From the NCBI GenBank assembly GCA_020353535.1, contig CP070696.1:3451723-3515722 (forward strand): a stretch of DNA of 64,000 nt. Direction: 5' to 3'. The notes beneath the pieces are model-generated. The model was not told the DNA's origin. It saw only the letters and a program-made list of their open reading frames with translations, and ran no database searches. Positions 1-10,930 of the stretch are shown here, one piece after another (position 1 is the first letter of the stretch; each line of letters opens with the position of its first letter). The DNA comes from Spirochaetaceae bacterium. GTDB taxonomy: Bacteria; Spirochaetota; Spirochaetia; SZUA-6; DRHE01. A program made the position numbers and the translations under genes.

Positions 1-2551
<2,551 letters not shown>

Positions 2552-2606
2552 TTTTTCGCTCCTGGCCCGGTCAGCTTTGTGTTTTTTGCCTTTCGAAGCT
2601 TTGCCT

Positions 2607-2636
2607 AATATACCCAAGAACCAAGCTCAGGTTCAA
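2607..2636 (-). promoter_or_regulatory. Probable sigma-70 promoter of acnA
   Basis: On the minus strand TTGAAC (2636-2631) is followed after 18 bases by TATATT (2612-2607). Transcription would start near 2600 and leave a leader of about 50 bases with a good Shine-Dalgarno sequence. This is a motif match only. Confidence 0.55.
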
Positions 2637-2746
2637 CGTTGCGAGCTGGATATGGATTGATCAAGAAGCATGCAAATGGATAAAGTTTTGAGTGCCGTGA
2701 ACGAAAAATCTCAGAGTGTGCAGGTGTCCGAGTTTGTAAAGATGAA

Positions 2747-3955
2747 ATGAAGATCAAGGTCAATGCGGAAGATTTTATCGTCCGCGAGGAGTCTGCCCTT
2801 CACTTTTCTGAAAAACCTCGAGCCCACGTGGTTTTCCGCCTCAGCAAGCAGGACTGGGATACCTTCGACCTGATCGATCTGCTCGCCCGCCGGCTCGGTA
2901 TCCCAACTGGGGACATCTCGTTCGGGGGTATTAAAGACCGCTACGGCAAAACCGAACAGCTGATCTCCTTCAAGAACAGGCGGGGGCTCAAAGCGGCCAT
3001 CGGCGCCCTGTCGCCGCAGAAGAACTTCAACCTGTCTTTCCTCGGCTATCTTTCAGTCCCCGTTGCGGCAAAGGATATTCTGGGCAATCACTTCACCATC
3101 ACCATCCGGGACCTCTCCGCCCATGAACTGGAACGCTGCCTGGCCAATGCGGAGATTGTAAGGCAATGGGGCATCCCCAACTACTACGACGAGCAGCGCT
3201 TCGGAAGCGCCCGCCACGGCAAGGGCTTTATGGGCAAAGAGATCTTCCGGGGCAGTCGGGAGCGAGCCCTGCGCCTGTACTTCGAACCTTCGAAGTTCGA
3301 CGACCGCAGAACCAGGGCTCTAAAATCCTGTGTGCTCGAGAACTGGACACACTGGAATCGCTGCCTAGAGAGCGCCTTTGGGGAGTACCGGAGAATCCTG
3401 ACTTACCTCTCGGGGCATCGGCAGGCCTTTCACAAAGCCCTTTCCCTGATCGATCGACGCTTCCTCGTATTGGTCTTGAACGCCTATCAGTCCTTCCTGT
3501 TCAACCAGATCCTCTCCCGCTACTTGCTAATCCTGCAGGCAGAACACGATTTGGACATCGATCGACACCTCTACAGCCAGGGACATTTCCTCTTCTACCG
3601 GGAGCTCCCGGAGCATCTTAATGACCGCCTTCTTGGCCAGCTCCTGCCTGTGCCTGGCTGGGACAGCCGAATCGAAGATCCCCGGATCGCCGAGATCACC
3701 GCAAGCGTTCTGGAAAGCGAAGCTATCGAGCTGCGGGATCTCAAGGTGCGCCAGATGTCCGGGATCTACGTCAACGGAGTTGAACGTTCGGCTATTGTTG
3801 TACCGCAGAATTTCGCTGTGGAGGGCGTCGGAGAGGACGAGCTGTACAAGAACAGCAAAAGAATGACCCTGAAGTTCTTCTTAACCCGGGGAGGGTATGC
3901 TACCCTGATCGTCAAGCGGCTGAACGTTGGTGGGCAGGCGTACTTTGCGCCCTAA
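2747..3955 (+). CDS. truD: tRNA pseudouridine synthase D, TruD
   Basis: This 402-residue protein matches the TruD family, which makes pseudouridine 13 in tRNAs. The catalytic aspartate is Asp64 in GGIKDRYGKTEQ. The family motif NYYDEQRFG follows at 145-153, and the NAYQSFLFNQIL helix lies in the C-terminal half. Length is near that of family members. The ATG at 2747 gives the expected N-terminus (MKIKVNAEDFIVREE) but has no clear Shine-Dalgarno sequence. The gene stands alone, divergent from acnA. Pseudouridine catabolic genes psuK-psuG lie elsewhere in this window, at 53.4-55.2 kb. Confidence 0.95.
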   Translation: MKIKVNAEDFIVREESALHFSEKPRAHVVFRLSKQDWDTFDLIDLLARRLGIPTGDISFGGIKDRYGKTEQLISFKNRRGLKAAIGALSPQKNFNLSFLGYLSVPVAAKDILGNHFTITIRDLSAHELERCLANAEIVRQWGIPNYYDEQRFGSARHGKGFMGKEIFRGSRERALRLYFEPSKFDDRRTRALKSCVLENWTHWNRCLESAFGEYRRILTYLSGHRQAFHKALSLIDRRFLVLVLNAYQSFLFNQILSRYLLILQAEHDLDIDRHLYSQGHFLFYRELPEHLNDRLLGQLLPVPGWDSRIEDPRIAEITASVLESEAIELRDLKVRQMSGIYVNGVERSAIVVPQNFAVEGVGEDELYKNSKRMTLKFFLTRGGYATLIVKRLNVGGQAYFAP

Positions 3956-4000
3956 TTCACAAAACCAAGCCTCACCGCGTTCTCTTTAGGAGTGATAGCC

Positions 4001-4354
4001 ATGGCAAAATCCACACAGAAACCGCTTATTGCGGACCTGGAAGCGACACCCCCGGTCGAATGTCCCTGCGGGCAGGCTCGCAGAGCCTTCCTGGTTCCCG
4101 GCAACAGCGCGGCCTCGATCCATCTGGTGGATATCAAGATCGATCCGGAGGTGCACTACCACGAACAGCACACCGAGATCTACTACGTCCTCGAGGGAGA
4201 GGGATTGATCGAGCTGGACGGAGAAAAATCCCCCGTGAAGCCGGGCACGGCGATCCTCATCCCGCCGGGGGTGCGGCATCGTACCCTGGGCAGGATCCGG
4301 CTGCTCAACGTACCGATCCCGCCTTTCGATCCGGCGGACGAGCATTTCTATTGA
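4001..4354 (+). CDS. Cupin-domain protein
   Basis: This single-domain cupin of 117 residues has metal-site motif 1 around HYHEQHTEIYYVLEGEG and motif 2 around PGTAILIPPGVRHRT. It is a small cytosolic beta-barrel; the substrate cannot be read from the sequence. A GTG nine bases upstream (3992) is in frame, but the AGG at 3988-3990 sits too close to it and well placed for the ATG at 4001, so the ATG was chosen. The gene converges with the GltS-like gene downstream. A second, different cupin lies at 35.6 kb. Confidence 0.85.
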   Translation: MAKSTQKPLIADLEATPPVECPCGQARRAFLVPGNSAASIHLVDIKIDPEVHYHEQHTEIYYVLEGEGLIELDGEKSPVKPGTAILIPPGVRHRTLGRIRLLNVPIPPFDPADEHFY

Positions 4355-4388
4355 GGTTACGGGCACATGCCGAGCCAGATCCGAATGG

Positions 4389-5798
4389 TTATCCCGGAAA
4401 CCAGATTTTACCCGGCCGAGCGAAAGCCCGCTTCCCCGCCAGCACACGGTGCAAGACGAGAAACACGAAAAGGTAGGCCAGGACCAATCCCAGGGTAGCC
4501 CAGTAGAAAAGCGGATTGCCCCGGGTATGGCCGTACATCATCAGATTGATAGACAGGATATAGGGAATCACAAGCACGAAGGCGATTCCGGATCCGTAGA
4601 TATAATCCACAGCCGCCGGAGTCTCGAACTCCGGATCCAGGATGCGCAGCAGAGCCAGGCCGGTCGGCAGCGTGCCGGTGGCTGCACCGTAGATGATCAT
4701 GGCTCTTTGAAAGCGGTGCTCGACGAACAGGCGTGAGGTGAACCACAGGACGTAGCCGATGGTGAGCAGTCCTCCCAGGAGCGCCATAACCAGAATCGGC
4801 AACCAGTAGCGAAGCACTACCACCAGAGAGATCGCTCCTAAGGCAGCCGCCACTAAAATATCAACCGAGCTGCCTGCGATGCGGGTGAGACTGCCCGGAT
4901 CCAGCACATGATCGATTTGTAGGACTTTAAACAACTGCTTGGTACCCACGGCCAGCAGGGCCGCGAAGATGAACGATATCCCCCAGAGATTCACCGCCAG
5001 TTCCCTGCCCTCGGCTCCGGCGAAGGACAACAGATAGCTCAAAGACTTCAATAACAGGTAGGTGAGAAGGTAGACAATAAACACCGCAGCCAGATTGAAG
5101 GAAAGCGTGTCGATAGCTTCGGTGTCGGTGGTCAGCTGCGAACCGGCCGGCGCCTCCTCCTCCGATGCGCAGATACCGGAACGAACTCGAGCCGCCTTCA
5201 GCCGCTCCCGGTATTTGGATCCCAGCCAGCCTTTGCGCATGCCGAGGTTGATCAGAAAGACTCCCCCAAAGCAGGCCCATAGGAAACCCATTGTGGCGAA
5301 GGTCAGCCCGATCGAGCCCGCCCCCTGGAATCCCATCTCCTCCCAGCCGATACCGATCGAATAGGCCTGGCCCGGTCCCATCTCGAAACCGAGGGGGATA
5401 AAAAGCCCAAAGCTGGGAGACAGGCCGGGGATGAACAGGGCGATGAATAGAAAGGTCAGGGCGATGCCCAGCAGGGCTTGAAAGGTAAAGGAGGCGACCG
5501 TCATCAAGCCGGTGGATAAAACTCGTTTTCCCGTGCCCCGTTCGGGAGTGTTCCGCAGGCCCATGGCGATGAAGGACAGGCTCAGCAGATGATAGATCAG
5601 GTCGCCAAGATGCTCCGTGCCGATTCCGAGGTAATTGGCAACCGTGTTGTAGAAGATGAGGAGGAAAAATCCGGCGGTCAGGGAGTTGGGGATTAGAAAC
5701 GACTGAAAGAAGCGCACCCTGGCGCGGACCAGGGTGGCCAGCAGAAGGCTGAGGGCGATCACGCCGAGATGGACAAAGATCGACCAGTGAAAGCTCAT
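4389..5798 (-). CDS. GltS-like sodium/glutamate symporter family carrier
   Basis: This is an integral membrane protein of about 469 residues with roughly ten to twelve hydrophobic segments. Glycine-rich re-entrant-type motifs such as GFEMGPGQAYSIGIG resemble the GltS family of sodium-coupled glutamate carriers. The substrate is inferred from family resemblance and is not certain. An in-frame TTG exists at 5843, but the first membrane segment begins right after the ATG at 5798. A TACACT box five bases before that ATG suggests a leaderless transcript, so 5798 was preferred. A perfect dyad lies at 5834-5851. Confidence 0.75.
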   Translation of the reverse strand: MSFHWSIFVHLGVIALSLLLATLVRARVRFFQSFLIPNSLTAGFFLLIFYNTVANYLGIGTEHLGDLIYHLLSLSFIAMGLRNTPERGTGKRVLSTGLMTVASFTFQALLGIALTFLFIALFIPGLSPSFGLFIPLGFEMGPGQAYSIGIGWEEMGFQGAGSIGLTFATMGFLWACFGGVFLINLGMRKGWLGSKYRERLKAARVRSGICASEEEAPAGSQLTTDTEAIDTLSFNLAAVFIVYLLTYLLLKSLSYLLSFAGAEGRELAVNLWGISFIFAALLAVGTKQLFKVLQIDHVLDPGSLTRIAGSSVDILVAAALGAISLVVVLRYWLPILVMALLGGLLTIGYVLWFTSRLFVEHRFQRAMIIYGAATGTLPTGLALLRILDPEFETPAAVDYIYGSGIAFVLVIPYILSINLMMYGHTRGNPLFYWATLGLVLAYLFVFLVLHRVLAGKRAFARPGKIWFPG

Positions 5799-5803
5799 AG
5801 AGA

Positions 5804-5809
5804 AGTGTA
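5804..5809 (-). promoter_or_regulatory. -10 box abutting the gltS-like start codon
   Basis: TACACT on the minus strand is separated from the ATG at 5798 by five bases, with no Shine-Dalgarno sequence. A weak TTGCTT lies 18 bases further upstream. This is a candidate leaderless promoter and one member of the window-wide set. Confidence 0.4.
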
Positions 5810-5833
5810 GACGTATTTCCGACGGGAAAGCAA

Positions 5834-5851
5834 GCGACCGCAAGCGGTCGC
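5834..5851. repeat. Perfect 8-bp inverted repeat upstream of the GltS-like gene
   Basis: GCGACCGC and GCGGTCGC are separated by two bases, forming an 18-bp dyad. It sits just upstream of the putative -35 of the GltS-like gene and just downstream of the stop of the small Cys-rich gene. It could be a repressor or activator site, or a weak terminator; no strong T-run follows on the minus strand. Confidence 0.5.
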
Positions 5852-5868
5852 AGAACGGCGGCGGCGCC

Positions 5869-6150
5869 TCAGGACGCGGCAGGTTTCCGGGCGATGTTTT
5901 TATCGACCCGCTCCGCTATGGTAAATAACCTCTCCAGTCGGCCCAGCTGGGGCGCGAACAGCCGCTCCAGCAACTCCGGGGAGTAGTGCGTCTGCAGAAA
6001 CTCCGACACAGGCAGCCGGCCGATCCAGCAGTCCAGGATCTTGCCGCAGGGCTCGGTACCCCCGGTGGCGCGGCAATAGGAGAAATCGATGCAGTCTCCC
6101 AGGCTTCTGCAGTAGGTCTCGTAATGGTCGTATTCGTTCATGTCCGTCAT
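5869..6150 (-). CDS. Small Cys-rich protein of unknown function
   Basis: This 93-residue protein has five cysteines spaced through its first half (YCRSLGDC, SYCRATGG, PCGKILDCW). The pattern C-R-x-L-G, F-x-Y-C-R, P-C-x-K-I-L-D-C-W recurs, as I recall, in short hypothetical proteins of anaerobic bacteria and suggests metal or Fe-S binding. No signal peptide or membrane segment is seen. The gene lies 88 bases downstream of trpB2 on the same strand, with a hairpin between, so it may be a separate unit. Function unknown. Confidence 0.7.
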   Translation of the reverse strand: MTDMNEYDHYETYCRSLGDCIDFSYCRATGGTEPCGKILDCWIGRLPVSEFLQTHYSPELLERLFAPQLGRLERLFTIAERVDKNIARKPAAS

Positions 6151-6174
6151 TTCTCTGTGCCTTTATCCTTTCAA

Positions 6175-6206
6175 ACCCCACGGGCGCACGGGGGCGTCCG
6201 TGGGGT
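6175..6206 (-). terminator. Hairpin downstream of trpB2, possible terminator
   Basis: ACCCCACGG and CCGTGGGGT form a perfect 9-bp stem around a 14-base loop, between the trpB2 stop and the small Cys-rich gene. Only three T residues follow on the minus strand, so termination would be weak; an attenuator or mRNA-stability hairpin is equally possible. Confidence 0.4.
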
Positions 6207-6238
6207 GCGGAATACTGCAGTACAGCACGAATAGTAAT

Positions 6239-7609
6239 CTATGCGCTCTGAGGTTTCGGAAAATCCTTGATCTGATCGAGGGCCTTGTGGATCTCCTCCT
6301 CGGGATACTCGTAGTCGTGGAGCTTTCCCTTGAAGTACAGATCGTAGCCGCGCAGGTCCATTAAACCGTGTCCGCTCATGTTAAACAGGATCACCTTCTC
6401 CTTGCCCTCCTCTTTGGCCTTATTGGCTTCCTGGATGGCTACAGCCACCGCATGGCTGGTTTCGGGTGCGACAATAATACCCTCGGTGCGGGCAAATGTG
6501 ATTGCCGCCTGAAAACACTCCAGCTGATGCACGGCCTGGGGTGCCAGCAATCCCGCGGCTATCGCTTGGGAGACCTGAGGCGCCATTCCATGATAGCGAA
6601 GTCCACCGGCATGGATGGGAGGCGGTACAAAGGTATGGCCAAGGGAGTGCATCGGCGCGATTGGCGCCACCTGGGCGGTGTCGCCATAGTCGTAGACGTA
6701 GGGTGCCTTGGTCATGGTGGGACAGGAGAACGGTTCCACCGGGATGATATCGATTTGAGCGCCGTTGATCTTGTCGTGGAGATAGGGGAAGGCCAGACCG
6801 GCGAAGTTGCTACCGCCCCCGGCACAGCCGATCACCACGTCCATCTTCTTCTCCCCGATCTTCTCCAGCTGCTTCTTCGCCTCCAGTCCGATGATGGTCT
6901 GATGCAGCAGCACATGGGGCAGTACGCTGCCCAGGGAATATTTGGTCTTCCCGCTCTCGTCCGCAATGGCCGCCTCGATAGCTTCGCTGATGGCGATTCC
7001 CAGGCTTCCGGGAGAATCAGGATTCGCAGCCAGAATGTCTCTTCCAGCTTGAGTCTCCCCACTCGGGCTGGGAACGCAATCCGCGCCCCAAGCCTGCATC
7101 ATGGTTTTACGGAAGGGCTTCTGATCGAAGCTCACCCGTACCATGAAAACCTTGCACTCTAGCCCAATCAGGGCACAGGCAAAAGCCAGAGCACTTCCCC
7201 ACTGCCCGGCTCCGGTCTCAGTGGTTAGCCTTTCAACACCAAACTGCTTGCTGTAAAAGGCTTGGGGTACGGCGGTGTTGGGTTTGTGGCTTCCCGGGGG
7301 AGAGACACTCTCGTTCTTGTAGTAGATCTTGGCCGGTGTCCCCAGAGCTTTCTCCAATCCGGTCGCCCTGTGCAGGGGGGAGGGTCGCCACTTGTACAGG
7401 ATTTCGAGTACCTCCTCGGGGATGTCGATCCAGCGGTCCATGCTGATGGATTGGCCAAGAAGATTCATGGGGAACATCTTGCCCAACCACTCGGGGGTTG
7501 CTGGCTTCAGGTCCGGACCCAGGATCGGATTCTTGGGGGTCAGATCCGCGTTCAGGTTATACCATTGTCTGGGGATCTCATCTTCATTCAGGACTACTTT
7601 GATAGGCAT
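6239..7609 (-). CDS. trpB2: TrpB2-type tryptophan synthase beta chain
   Basis: This 456-residue pyridoxal-phosphate enzyme condenses indole with serine to form tryptophan. The PLP lysine is Lys109 in [14 protein letters not shown], and the phosphate-binding loop reads GCAGGGSN. The long N-terminus ([10 protein letters not shown]) and the SHKPN motif mark the TrpB2 subgroup, which typically works without TrpA. AGGAGG lies before the ATG. No trpA, trpC or trpE is visible nearby. The gene is 23 bases downstream of trpR and probably cotranscribed with it, which suggests tryptophan-controlled indole salvage. Confidence 0.93.
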   Translation of the reverse strand: MPIKVVLNEDEIPRQWYNLNADLTPKNPILGPDLKPATPEWLGKMFPMNLLGQSISMDRWIDIPEEVLEILYKWRPSPLHRATGLEKALGTPAKIYYKNESVSPPGSHKPNTAVPQAFYSKQFGVERLTTETGAGQWGSALAFACALIGLECKVFMVRVSFDQKPFRKTMMQAWGADCVPSPSGETQAGRDILAANPDSPGSLGIAISEAIEAAIADESGKTKYSLGSVLPHVLLHQTIIGLEAKKQLEKIGEKKMDVVIGCAGGGSNFAGLAFPYLHDKINGAQIDIIPVEPFSCPTMTKAPYVYDYGDTAQVAPIAPMHSLGHTFVPPPIHAGGLRYHGMAPQVSQAIAAGLLAPQAVHQLECFQAAITFARTEGIIVAPETSHAVAVAIQEANKAKEEGKEKVILFNMSGHGLMDLRGYDLYFKGKLHDYEYPEEEIHKALDQIKDFPKPQSA

Positions 7610-7632
7610 ACGCTTCCTCCTCTGATGTGTTG

Positions 7633-7956
7633 TTAGTTGCCCTTCGGCTGTTTTTGAGCATCGTGTTCTACGTAACCGTCCAGGACCGTTTTGAAAGCTG
7701 ACCCCCGTTTTTTCAGCTCCTTCGATCCTCGCGTGATCTTGCAGAGGCTCATACCCAGCTGCTCGGCGATCTTACGTTGACTCATCCCGTCGTTGAGCAG
7801 CTTTACAAGCTCCCAACGACCGGCGATCTCCTTGATCTCGTATTTAGTGAGGATACAGATCAGGAACTCTCGGATTAATCTCCGATCTTCGATCTTCGCC
7901 AGAATTCCCGCAATCTGATCCAGAGCCTTCAATTCTTCGCCTGTGTTACTATTCAT
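7633..7956 (-). CDS. trpR: TrpR-family transcriptional repressor
   Basis: This 107-residue all-helical protein matches TrpR. The helix-turn-helix lies at about 58-80 ([22 protein letters not shown]), with the ITRGS recognition-helix end as in enteric TrpR. The preceding helix, [20 protein letters not shown], corresponds to the tryptophan-binding core. It is expected to bind DNA as a dimer when tryptophan is abundant. It is the first gene of a two-gene unit with trpB2. A promoter with an imperfect dyad lies just upstream, consistent with autoregulation. No Shine-Dalgarno sequence is evident. Confidence 0.9.
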   Translation of the reverse strand: MNSNTGEELKALDQIAGILAKIEDRRLIREFLICILTKYEIKEIAGRWELVKLLNDGMSQRKIAEQLGMSLCKITRGSKELKKRGSAFKTVLDGYVEHDAQKQPKGN

Positions 7957-7978
7957 AGAAACGCCACTACGAAAAGGA

Positions 7979-8007
7979 ACGTTACTTCATAAAGAAACAT
8001 ATGTCAA
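7979..8007 (-). promoter_or_regulatory. trpR-trpB2 promoter with imperfect operator dyad
   Basis: On the minus strand TTGACA (8007-8002), a 17-base spacer and TAACGT (7984-7979) form a promoter. The spacer carries the 18-base sequence 7981-7998, of form GTTnCTT-N4-AAGnAAC, symmetric at 14 of 18 positions. A repressor bound there would block RNA polymerase. TrpR is the obvious candidate, though the bases are not the enteric trp operator sequence. Confidence 0.55.
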
Positions 8008-8019
8008 GGGATATTGCGG

Positions 8020-8050
8020 AAAAAAAAACCGGATTATGAAAACGGGCTTT
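8020..8050 (-). terminator. Possible terminator of the antiporter operon
   Basis: On the minus strand, right after the antiporter stop, an imperfect stem (AAAAGCCCG with CCGGTTTT) is followed by a run of nine T. The stem is weak but the T-run is long. It separates the antiporter operon from the trpR promoter. Confidence 0.45.
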
Positions 8051-9316
8051 TCAGGCTTTCGGAATCTCCCCAGCTTTCTGCAAACCCAGCTTGCACAGAA
8101 CAGGTCCCGCGATTTCGAAGATGATGCTGGTCGCGGTGATGGTGGTAATGATAAGGGTTCCCAGTCGGGTACCCCACGGCCCTTCGGGAGACAGGGTTTG
8201 CTTCACCACCAGGGCTAGTCCGATGGCGACCCCGGCCTGGGAGAGAATGCCCATGCCAAGGTACCTTCTGATCTTGGGTTCAGCCCGGCCAGCCACCGCC
8301 CCGATCCAAGCCCCGCCCATGAGTCCGGCGGATCTGCTCACGATGTAGACCGCCCCGACCAGGCCTAAAGAGGGCAGCAGGGCGAGGTGTAGGTTCGATC
8401 CGGCCAGGACGAAGAAGAGCACGAACAGCAGGGGCATCACATCGGTCAACTCACCCTTGATCTTCTCAGTCAGGACTGAAGCTTGAGTGTTTACGATCAC
8501 CAGGCCGACGACCAGATTCGTGAGGATCAAAGACAGGTGCAGCAGCTCGCAGATGCCCACGGTGATAAGGACCGTGGCGAAGGTCAAGATGAACAGGTCT
8601 CTTCGTTCCGAAAGCCCGCGGGCTAAAAGACGATACAGCACCGCAATGACTGCACCAATCAGGACGCTCAATACGATCTCCAGTAACGGAGCGGCAATCA
8701 GTCGCCACCACGCTTCCGGAGTTCCCCCGTTGTCCTGAAGAAGGAGGCTGCGAGCCACGGCAAAGGCGAAACCGAAGATGACGATCGCCAGCCCATCGTC
8801 AAAGCCTACCACGGCGTACAGTGCCTTGGTGAGATTGCCCCTTGCCTTGTACTCCTGAATCACGGCCACGGTGCCGGCAGGAGCGCTGGCCGGAGCCAGG
8901 GAGCCAAAAATCAGCGCCAGGGCAAGATTCCGGGTCAGAAAGTACACCGCCAAAGTGACCACGATAAAGGCCAGAAATGACTCGGCGATGATAATGAGGA
9001 CAATCCCGATTCCTTGATTTTTCAACGCAGAGAAACTGAGCTCCAAACCGATGCTGATGGCCACAAAGCCCAAGGCGATCTCGGTGATGAAGCTGATTGA
9101 ATCCTTTAGCTCTTCGCCGAGAAAACCGAGAACAGAGGGTCCCAAAAAAACTCCGACCAGCATGAAGCCGATTATCGAGGGCAGGCGCACAAAGCGCATG
9201 GATTTACCCAGGTAGAATCCACTTAGGGTCATGATTCCAACCAGGAGAAGCACCGGCACGGGTAGAGCGTGTAAGAAATTCTGAACCGCCTGCAGCACGA
9301 TGGTCTCCTGCCGCAC
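8051..9316 (-). CDS. Cation/proton antiporter, CPA2/KefB-like membrane domain
   Basis: This 421-residue protein has about twelve membrane segments and matches the Na+/H+ exchanger fold (LPSIIGFMLVGVFLGPSVLG near the N-terminus, GFDDGLAIVIFG mid-protein). There is no C-terminal TrkA-type nucleotide domain, so regulation probably comes from partner proteins. The GTG start at 9316 shares its first base with the stop of the upstream gene (TAGTG). A GTG six codons later (9298) has a well-placed AGGAG and may be the true start. It is the last gene of a tight operon with two EIIA-domain proteins. Whether it carries K+ or Na+ is not known. Confidence 0.88.
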   Translation of the reverse strand: MRQETIVLQAVQNFLHALPVPVLLLVGIMTLSGFYLGKSMRFVRLPSIIGFMLVGVFLGPSVLGFLGEELKDSISFITEIALGFVAISIGLELSFSALKNQGIGIVLIIIAESFLAFIVVTLAVYFLTRNLALALIFGSLAPASAPAGTVAVIQEYKARGNLTKALYAVVGFDDGLAIVIFGFAFAVARSLLLQDNGGTPEAWWRLIAAPLLEIVLSVLIGAVIAVLYRLLARGLSERRDLFILTFATVLITVGICELLHLSLILTNLVVGLVIVNTQASVLTEKIKGELTDVMPLLFVLFFVLAGSNLHLALLPSLGLVGAVYIVSRSAGLMGGAWIGAVAGRAEPKIRRYLGMGILSQAGVAIGLALVVKQTLSPEGPWGTRLGTLIITTITATSIIFEIAGPVLCKLGLQKAGEIPKA

Positions 9317-10137
9317 TAGAACTCGAGGGATCCGCTGGAGTAGAACAATTCCTGCACGGAAATCAGCACCCCCGGGCTCTTCTCAATATCCTCCACCACC
9401 GTGTGAATGCGCCGGATCACGTCGTTGCAGAGATCTTTGTCTACCACCGCCAGGATGAGGCGACAAAAACCCTTCTGGCTTTCCGACCAGTAGGCTGCGA
9501 ACAGGGGAATTCTGTGCAGATAGTAGCCCGCGGCGTTGGTTTCAATCACGGCGATCGAGCCGGCCACTGCTGCGGAGAGAAGTTGCAGAATATCCTCGAA
9601 GTATTCCTCCCTCTGCACGAATACGTGAAACAGACACCTGCCCTTCTGCAGGCCGGGTGCAACCCCTATGTCTACGAGCCGGAACAGCTCTTCGACAATC
9701 TGCCCCACGCGTTTTTCGTCAAACGCCTCGAGAAAGCGCTCGATCACGTCGGGATTTTTCAGGACCTTGGAAATCGCCGACAGCAGCTGGATATGGCGGT
9801 TTCGCTGCGATACCGGCCCGATGATGAAGAAGAAGGTGGTGGTCTTTTTCCGATCCAGGGATTCAAAATCCGCCCCCTCCGGGGCGATCAGCAGGCCGAC
9901 CACGAACTCGTCGATATCCTCCAGGCTGCAGTGGGGAATGGCTATTCCATCTCCGAATCCTGTCGTGCCTACCCGTTCCCGCTGCTGCAGGGCATCGAGA
10001 ATGCGCTTCTCCGATACCTTGCCGAGCACTCTACTCTTCTTGGCCAACCGGGCGAGTTCGGCAAGCACCTCCTGCTTGTTCCGCGCAGCGCTACCGATCT
10101 GAATGCACTCGGGACGAAAACTGGTAAACAGACCCAT
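9316..10137 (-). CDS. EIIA (fructose/nitrogen type) domain fused to a C-terminal PII-like domain
   Basis: Residues 1-150 form a PTS EIIA type-2 domain with phospho-acceptor His69 in GDGIAIPHC. Residues from about 165 to 273 form a second domain (GRCLFHVFVQREEYFEDILQ, then IAVIETNAAGYYLH) that looks like a PII/CutA-type ferredoxin-like sensor fold; that call is by shape of sequence only. There is no EIIB or EIIC, so this is a regulatory rather than transport EIIA. It is translationally coupled to the antiporter downstream and starts two bases after the upstream gene's stop. I infer that it conveys PTS phosphorylation state to the antiporter. Confidence 0.82.
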   Translation of the reverse strand: MGLFTSFRPECIQIGSAARNKQEVLAELARLAKKSRVLGKVSEKRILDALQQRERVGTTGFGDGIAIPHCSLEDIDEFVVGLLIAPEGADFESLDRKKTTTFFFIIGPVSQRNRHIQLLSAISKVLKNPDVIERFLEAFDEKRVGQIVEELFRLVDIGVAPGLQKGRCLFHVFVQREEYFEDILQLLSAAVAGSIAVIETNAAGYYLHRIPLFAAYWSESQKGFCRLILAVVDKDLCNDVIRRIHTVVEDIEKSPGVLISVQELFYSSGSLEF

Positions 10138-10139
10138 GG

Positions 10140-10886
10140 TTACCCTCCTTCCTGGTCCGCCCGTATGAGCACGTGCAGGACCTGCTCCGGCGATTCACTA
10201 CGGAGGAGTCGATTCATCACATCCTTCCTGCCGGCCAGGCGATTTACTTTGGCCAGCACCCGCAGATGCACCACCTCGCTATCCGTACAGAGAAGGAAAA
10301 ACAGATGCGTTTTATCCTGGTCCGGGGCATCGAAATCCGTTCCCTCTCTGCAGATCCCCACAACCAATACCGGACCACCCTCCGGATTCTCCCTGGGATT
10401 GCGCAGGTGGGGTATGGCCACACCCTTTCCCACGGCGGTGGAAACAATGCGCTCCCGCTCCAGCAGTTTCTCGACAAAAGGTTGGGCGTGCACGAGTAAA
10501 CGTGTGCCTACCAGGGGTTGGACCAACTGACGGAGCACTTCCTCCTTACTGCCGGGCCGAACATCGATCAGGATGAACTCCACTTTGAGAAGCCGGGACA
10601 GGGGCACCACCTCCGGAGTGCTTTCCATCAGCCGTGCCAGATCGTTTCGCGGCACCACCCGCATCTTGGCGATCAGCCAGTCATCGATCATAGGGCGAAG
10701 AAATCGCCATTGGCTGGCCACCTTGGCGCAGGGGATCTGCCCCTTGTGCACCATCCGCAAAACCGTCTTTTCCGCAAGGCGGAGGTAGACGGCTAGCTCG
10801 GCAAGGGTCATCACCTCGCCGCTGCCGGCGAATCTGCTCGAGATATCGCCGCCCTCGCGGCTCGGGCCGAATGTAGTTGCAGTCAT
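10140..10886 (-). CDS. Excisionase-type HTH fused to an EIIA domain (regulator)
   Basis: Residues 26-75 form a MerR/excisionase-like helix-turn-helix (MTLAELAVYLRLAEKTVLRM, then WRFLRPMIDDWL). Residues 95-245 form an EIIA domain with phospho-acceptor His160 in GKGVAIPH. This HTH-EIIA architecture acts as a DNA-binding protein whose state follows PTS phosphorylation. It is the first gene of the operon with the EIIA-PII-like protein and the antiporter. Its own promoter contains a perfect dyad over the -10 and spacer, suggesting autoregulation. AGAGAG precedes the ATG. Confidence 0.85.
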   Translation of the reverse strand: MTATTFGPSREGGDISSRFAGSGEVMTLAELAVYLRLAEKTVLRMVHKGQIPCAKVASQWRFLRPMIDDWLIAKMRVVPRNDLARLMESTPEVVPLSRLLKVEFILIDVRPGSKEEVLRQLVQPLVGTRLLVHAQPFVEKLLERERIVSTAVGKGVAIPHLRNPRENPEGGPVLVVGICREGTDFDAPDQDKTHLFFLLCTDSEVVHLRVLAKVNRLAGRKDVMNRLLRSESPEQVLHVLIRADQEGG

Positions 10887-10930
10887 ATTGTCTCTCTTAG
10901 TACCATTAAAAACCTTAAAGTCCTTTATAT

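Noticed and set aside
3992..4000. GTG start for the first cupin
   Set aside because: The Shine-Dalgarno bases lie directly against it and are correctly spaced only for the ATG at 4001.
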